DNA of 64,000 bases, from the NCBI RefSeq assembly GCF_017876595.1, contig NZ_JAGIOG010000001.1, forward strand, positions 62,001 through 126,000, written 5' to 3'. This DNA comes from Aeromicrobium fastidiosum (GTDB lineage: Bacteria > Actinomycetota > Actinomycetes > Propionibacteriales > Nocardioidaceae). The notes beneath the pieces are model-generated. The model was not told the origin of the DNA. It saw nothing but the letters and a program-made list of their open reading frames with translations, and ran no database searches. Made by a program: the position numbers and the translations under genes. Shown piece after piece: positions 60,534 through 64,000 of the stretch (its first letter is position 1; each line of letters begins with the position of its first letter).

Positions 60534-61463
60534 ATGTCCGTCACCATGTCCGATGAGCTCTTCGCATCGCTGCCGTCCGGCATCGACATCTGCTACCAGA
60601 CGTTCGGCGACCCCGCGGATCCCGCGGTCCTGCTGATCATGGGCCTCGGCGGGCCCATGGGCTGGTGGCCGGCACCGTTCTGCGAGCAGCTGGCCGAGCG
60701 GGGCTTCTTCGTCATCCGCTACGACAACCGCGACACGGGTCGCTCGACCAAGCTGCGCCAGCACCGGGTCGGCCGCTCCGACGTCGTCCGCGCCTTCACT
60801 GGCCTGCCGATCGTCGGCCGCGTCTCGGTGCCCTACTCGATCAGCGACCTGGCGGCAGACGCCGTGGGCCTGCTCGATCACCTCGACATCCCCCGCGCCC
60901 ACATCGCCGGCGTGTCGATGGGCGGCATGATCGCGCAGACCATCGCGATCGAGCATCCGTCCCGCGCCCTCACCCTGACCTCGATCATGTCGACGACCGG
61001 ACGACGCACCGTCGGCTTCCAGAACCCCAAGGTGTTCCCGGTGCTGCTGTCGTCAGCGGGACGCACCCGCGACTCCTACGTCGAGCGCTCGCTCAAGGGA
61101 TCGAAGGTCATCGGCTCCCCCGCGTTCCCGTCCGACGACGCCATGGCCCGCGACCGCGCCTACGAGACGTACGACCGCGGGTGGACCGCGAGCGGCGTGA
61201 CCCGTCAGATGCTCGCCGTGCTGACGCAGCCCAACCGCACCGCGGCGCTGCGCGGGCTCGACCTGCCGGCACTCGTGATCCACGGCCTGAACGATCCGCT
61301 GGTGCACCGCTCCGGGGGCAAGGCCACCGCCGACGCGATCCCGGGTGCCGAGCACCTCGAGATCGCCGGCATGGCGCATGACATGCCGGCACAGCTCTAC
61401 TCCACCTACATCGACGCGATCGCCCGCACGGCGGCTCGGGCCTCCGACTCCGCCGAGCGATGA
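60534..61463 (+). CDS. Alpha/beta hydrolase
   Basis: A 309-residue hydrolase: LLIMGLGGPMGWWP (oxyanion region), VIRYDNRDTGRSTKL, nucleophile GVSMGGMIAQ (Ser near 127), ALVIHGLNDPLVH (Asp) and GMAHDMP (His). The opening DICYQTFGDPADPAVLLIMG is that of the haloperoxidase/lipase-like group with esterase or polyketide-cyclase-like roles; the substrate is unknown. ATG 60534 is placed by TACGAT 7 bases upstream. The next gene starts 10 bases after its stop. Confidence 0.85.
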   Translation: MSVTMSDELFASLPSGIDICYQTFGDPADPAVLLIMGLGGPMGWWPAPFCEQLAERGFFVIRYDNRDTGRSTKLRQHRVGRSDVVRAFTGLPIVGRVSVPYSISDLAADAVGLLDHLDIPRAHIAGVSMGGMIAQTIAIEHPSRALTLTSIMSTTGRRTVGFQNPKVFPVLLSSAGRTRDSYVERSLKGSKVIGSPAFPSDDAMARDRAYETYDRGWTASGVTRQMLAVLTQPNRTAALRGLDLPALVIHGLNDPLVHRSGGKATADAIPGAEHLEIAGMAHDMPAQLYSTYIDAIARTAARASDSAER

Positions 61464-61473
61464 GCCCCGCCCC

Positions 61474-62106
61474 GTGAGGCACAACCCGCGGCACGCCACG
61501 ACCGACGAGCAGGTCGCGCGCCAGATCATCGACGACCACCCGTGGGCGATGCTGGTCAGCCAGCGCGACGGGGTGCCGGTCGCGTCCCACTACCCCGTGC
61601 TGCTCGACGAGTCGGACGAGCTCGCGCTCGTGACGCACGTCGGCAGGCCGGACGACCGACTCCACGACTTCGAGGCCGGCCAGGTGCTGGTCGTCTTCCA
61701 GGGAGCGCACGGCTACGTGTCGCCGAGCTGGTACGTGCCCGGCGCGAGCATCGCGCCGACCTGGAACTTCAGTGCCGTCCACTGCTGGGGCACGCCCCAG
61801 GTGCTCGACGCCGAGGCGAATCTCGCGGTGCTGGAGCGGCTGACGGCGCACTTCGAGCAGCACGTCGACGAGCCGATGTGGCTCGACCCCGTGGCGGCCG
61901 CTCCCCTGGCCCGCGGCACGGTCGGGCTGCGCATCCCGGTCGAGCGCTTCACGTGCAAGGTCAAGATGAGCCAGGACAAGGACGTCGTGTCGGTGCAGAA
62001 CGTCATCGACCGGCTGCGGGCACCGGGTCCCTACCGGCAACCGCGGCTGGCGGACGACATGGAGCGCGCTCGCGCCGACAGCATCGGACACGCATCCACG
62101 GACTGA
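61474..62106 (+). CDS. FMN-binding PaiB-like protein
   Basis: A 210-residue split-barrel flavin-binding protein of the PaiB family: MRHNPRHATTDEQVARQIID, HPWAMLVSQRDGVPVASHYP, HGYVSPSWYVPGASIAPTWNF and FTCKVKMSQDKD. PaiB acts as a negative regulator of sporulation and degradative enzymes in Bacillus, but here an oxidoreductase or binding role is equally likely. GTG 61474 lies 10 bases after the upstream stop, so it forms an operon with the hydrolase. Confidence 0.85.
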   Translation: MRHNPRHATTDEQVARQIIDDHPWAMLVSQRDGVPVASHYPVLLDESDELALVTHVGRPDDRLHDFEAGQVLVVFQGAHGYVSPSWYVPGASIAPTWNFSAVHCWGTPQVLDAEANLAVLERLTAHFEQHVDEPMWLDPVAAAPLARGTVGLRIPVERFTCKVKMSQDKDVVSVQNVIDRLRAPGPYRQPRLADDMERARADSIGHASTD

Positions 62107-62135
62107 ATCGGTCGGCATCGCCGCAAATGATGCCC

Positions 62136-62141
62136 TAGGCT
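62136..62141 (+). promoter_or_regulatory. Leaderless -10 hexamer of the molybdate operon
   Basis: TAGGCT, 7 bases before ATG 62149. Confidence 0.5.
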
Positions 62142-62148
62142 TCGATCC

Positions 62149-62562
62149 ATGTCGCACGTACGGATCTCCGATGCCGCCCGGTTCCTCGGCGTCAGCGACG
62201 ACACCGTCCGCCGCTGGATCAGCGGCGGATCGCTCGCGTCGGTCACCGACGCCTCGGGACGCATGGCCGTCGAGGGGCGTGAGCTCGCACTGTTCGCCCA
62301 GCAGCAGGCCCGCACGGCCCTCGACCCGTCCGGCTCGGCCAGCTCGGCCAGCTCGGCGCGCAACCGCTTCGTCGGGCTCGTCACGGCCGTCAAGGCCGAC
62401 ACCGTCATGGCGCAGGTCGAGATGCAGTGCGGCCCGTTCCGCGTCGTGTCGCTCATGAGCAGCGAGGCCGTCGACGAGCTGGGGCTCGAGACCGGCAGCG
62501 TCGCGGTGGCCGTCATCAAGTCGACCAACGTCATCATCGAATCCCTCGAAGGACAGTCATGA
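62149..62562 (+). CDS. HTH plus TOBE (Mop) molybdate-responsive protein
   Basis: A 137-residue protein with an N-terminal MerR/excisionase-type helix-turn-helix (ISDAARFLGVSDDTVRRWIS), a Ser-rich linker and a C-terminal molybdopterin-binding TOBE domain (SARNRFVGLVTAVKADTVMA, VAVIKSTNVIIES). It probably senses molybdate and controls the uptake genes it precedes, or stores the oxyanion. Its stop overlaps the modA start (ATGA). ATG 62149 follows TAGGCT by 7 bases. Confidence 0.85.
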   Translation: MSHVRISDAARFLGVSDDTVRRWISGGSLASVTDASGRMAVEGRELALFAQQQARTALDPSGSASSASSARNRFVGLVTAVKADTVMAQVEMQCGPFRVVSLMSSEAVDELGLETGSVAVAVIKSTNVIIESLEGQS

Positions 62563-63338
62563 AGCGCATCATGGGCCTCGCGGCCGCGGCCCTGCTCCTG
62601 ACCACGACCGTCGCCGCGTGCGGGTCGTCGGACGACGCGTCCCGAGGCGCCGACGCCCCGAAGGCCACGACCATCACGGTGTTCGCGGCAGCGTCCCTCA
62701 AGGGAGCGTTCACCGAGATCGGCGCTGAGTTCGAGAAGGCCAACCCCGGCGTCACCGTCACGTTCAACTTCGCCGGCTCGGCCGATCTCGTGTCCCAGAT
62801 CCAGCAGGGTGCCCCCGCGGACGTCTTCGCGTCGGCCGACACCAAGAACATGGACAAGGCGACCGGCGACGACCTCGTCGACGGGACGCCCGCCGACTTC
62901 GCCACCAACACCCTCGAGATCGCCACGCCGCCGGGCAACCCCGCGAAGATCGACTCGCTCGACGACCTCGCGCGCAAGGGCGTCAAGGTCGTGCTGTGCG
63001 CCCCCGAGGTGCCGTGCGGTGCCGCTGCCGTCGGCGTGGAGCAGGCCAGCGGGGTCGACATCGCGCCCGTCAGCGAGGAGCAGTCGGTCACCGACGTGCT
63101 GGGCAAGGTCATCTCCGGCGAGGCCGACGCGGGCCTCGTCTACGTCACGGACGTCAAGGCTGCCGGCGACCAGGTCGTCGGTGTGACGTTCCCGGAGTCG
63201 GGCGACGTCGTCAACACCTACCCGATCGCATCCCTCGCGGGCAGCAAGAGCCCCGAGGCGGCTCGGGCGTTCGCCGAGTTCGTGACCGGCACGAAGGGCC
63301 AGGCCGTCCTCGCGGCGGCCGGCTTCGCGAAGCCCTAG
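62559..63338 (+). CDS. modA: Molybdate ABC transporter substrate-binding lipoprotein
   Basis: A 259-residue periplasmic-binding-type lipoprotein. Signal peptide with lipobox TVAAC (Cys21), then the ModA pattern ITVFAAASLKGAFTEIGAEF, NFAGSADLVSQIQQGAPADVF and GEADAGLVYVTDVKAAGDQV. It captures molybdate (or tungstate) for the ABC permease encoded next. It is coupled to the HTH-TOBE gene by a four-base overlap and its stop codon is part of a TAGGGT -10 before modB. Confidence 0.92.
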   Translation: MKRIMGLAAAALLLTTTVAACGSSDDASRGADAPKATTITVFAAASLKGAFTEIGAEFEKANPGVTVTFNFAGSADLVSQIQQGAPADVFASADTKNMDKATGDDLVDGTPADFATNTLEIATPPGNPAKIDSLDDLARKGVKVVLCAPEVPCGAAAVGVEQASGVDIAPVSEEQSVTDVLGKVISGEADAGLVYVTDVKAAGDQVVGVTFPESGDVVNTYPIASLAGSKSPEAARAFAEFVTGTKGQAVLAAAGFAKP

Positions 63339-63341
63339 GGT
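63336..63341 (+). promoter_or_regulatory. -10-like hexamer overlapping the modA stop
   Basis: TAGGGT; its TAG is the modA stop codon and it ends 6 bases before the modB ATG. It may be an internal promoter or chance. Confidence 0.35.
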
Positions 63342-63347
63342 CGACGC

Positions 63348-64000
63348 ATGGCCTCGGCGAGCTGGTCGGGCGTGCCCCGCTGGGTGTGGGTGCCCGCCGG
63401 GGCGGGGGCACTGTTCATCGTCCTGCCCCTGGTCGCGCTGGCCACCCGGGTCGAGTGGGGCAGCTTCTGGTCGCTCATCACGTCCGAGTCGTCCCGGCAG
63501 GCGCTGCTGCTGAGCCTGCGGACGTCCGGGGCGGCGACGGTGCTGTGCGTCGTGCTGGGCGTGCCGATGGCCCTCGTGCTGGCCCGCACCTCCTTCAGGG
63601 GTCAAGGCCTGCTGCGCTCGCTCGTGCTGCTGCCGCTGGTGCTGCCACCCGTCGTCGGCGGCATCGCGCTGCTCTACACGTTCGGCCGCAGGGGCCTGCT
63701 CGGCGAGACGATGGACGTGCTGGGGCTGCAGATCGCCTTCTCCACCACGGCGGTCGTCATCGCCCAGACCTTCGTGTCGCTGCCGTTCCTGGTCGTGAGC
63801 CTCGAGGGGACGCTGCGCACCGCGGGGCAGCGCTACGAGGTCGTCGCCTCGACGCTCGGCGCGCGACCGACGACCGTCCTGCGGCGGGTCACGCTGCCCT
63901 TGGTGCTTCCGGGGCTGGCCGCCGGCGCGGTGCTGTCGTTCGCCCGCGCGCTCGGCGAGTTCGGCGCGACGATCACGTTCGCCGGCAGCCTGGAGGGCGT
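63348..64000 (+). CDS. modB: Molybdate ABC transporter permease (truncated at the right edge)
   Basis: An open frame from ATG 63348 that is still open at base 64000, about 217 codons. It encodes a polytopic permease with [34 protein letters not shown] and the cytoplasmic EAA loop [20 protein letters not shown] followed by [16 protein letters not shown], which fits ModB. It follows modA by 9 bases. The ATPase gene modC would be expected beyond the edge. Confidence 0.88.
   Translation, partial: MASASWSGVPRWVWVPAGAGALFIVLPLVALATRVEWGSFWSLITSESSRQALLLSLRTSGAATVLCVVLGVPMALVLARTSFRGQGLLRSLVLLPLVLPPVVGGIALLYTFGRRGLLGETMDVLGLQIAFSTTAVVIAQTFVSLPFLVVSLEGTLRTAGQRYEVVASTLGARPTTVLRRVTLPLVLPGLAAGAVLSFARALGEFGATITFAGSLEG

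Overview
The window is very GC-rich, with dense, often overlapping genes, many GTG starts and many start codons sitting 6-8 bases after a TANNNT -10 hexamer. It carries mshB (mycothiol synthesis), the xseA-xseB-DUF4245-glpX cluster, a MhuD-type haem monooxygenase, rmuC followed by a DUF6542-type protein, and a DNA polymerase I-like exonuclease/polymerase. This set points to an actinobacterium, most likely of the Nocardioides/Aeromicrobium group. The genus is inference. I see no tRNA, rRNA, CRISPR array, transposase or phage gene.

Layout. 1-15 kb: an edge-truncated acidic protein, mshB with a small membrane protein, an S9 peptidase, an ABC-F ATPase, an MDR-family oxidoreductase, an alditol oxidase, a bile-acid:sodium-symporter-family transporter, DUF2071 and DUF985 proteins, an APH-like kinase, a YibE/F membrane protein and an SNF2-type helicase with a long leader. 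15-20 kb: a type I phosphodiesterase lipoprotein coupled to RNase HI, DUF2200, an HNH protein, membrane proteins and an MFS exporter coupled to an exported protein. 20-32 kb: one surface operon of a 595-residue Ig-like secreted protein and a 3,414-residue RTX/EF-hand calcium-binding protein, preceded by a structured leader that can hide or expose the ribosome binding site. 32-37.7 kb: the polymerase, a tetraspan-like membrane protein, a condensation-domain/GNAT fusion and an alpha/beta hydrolase.

37.7-41.9 kb is the most interesting region: a tightly coupled minus-strand operon of a small ESX-like helical protein, a WXG-lipase (class 3 triad) polymorphic-toxin-like protein, a 169-residue accessory protein and three tandem paralogous lipoproteins, the last frameshifted in a G8 tract. 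It looks like a type VII secretion lipase effector with a lipoprotein immunity array, driven by a promoter whose -35/-10 spacer is a palindromic operator. No ESX core machinery is in the window.

42-53 kb: a secreted excalibur/SNase nuclease, a BspA-like surface protein, a hydrolase, ychF, a GNAT/LysE pair, a sigma-like protein, mhuD, rmuC and a Na+/H+ antiporter with a C-terminal UBP zinc finger. 53-64 kb: a secreted gamma-glutamyltransferase, ispH, a probable c-di-AMP (ydaO-type) riboswitch in front of an NlpC/P60 cell-wall hydrolase, xseAB, glpX, a hydrolase, a PaiB-like flavoprotein and the start of a molybdate uptake operon (HTH-TOBE regulator, modA, modB) that leaves the right edge.

Most convergent gene junctions hold long, near-perfect inverted repeats without a T-tract, probably bidirectional terminators.
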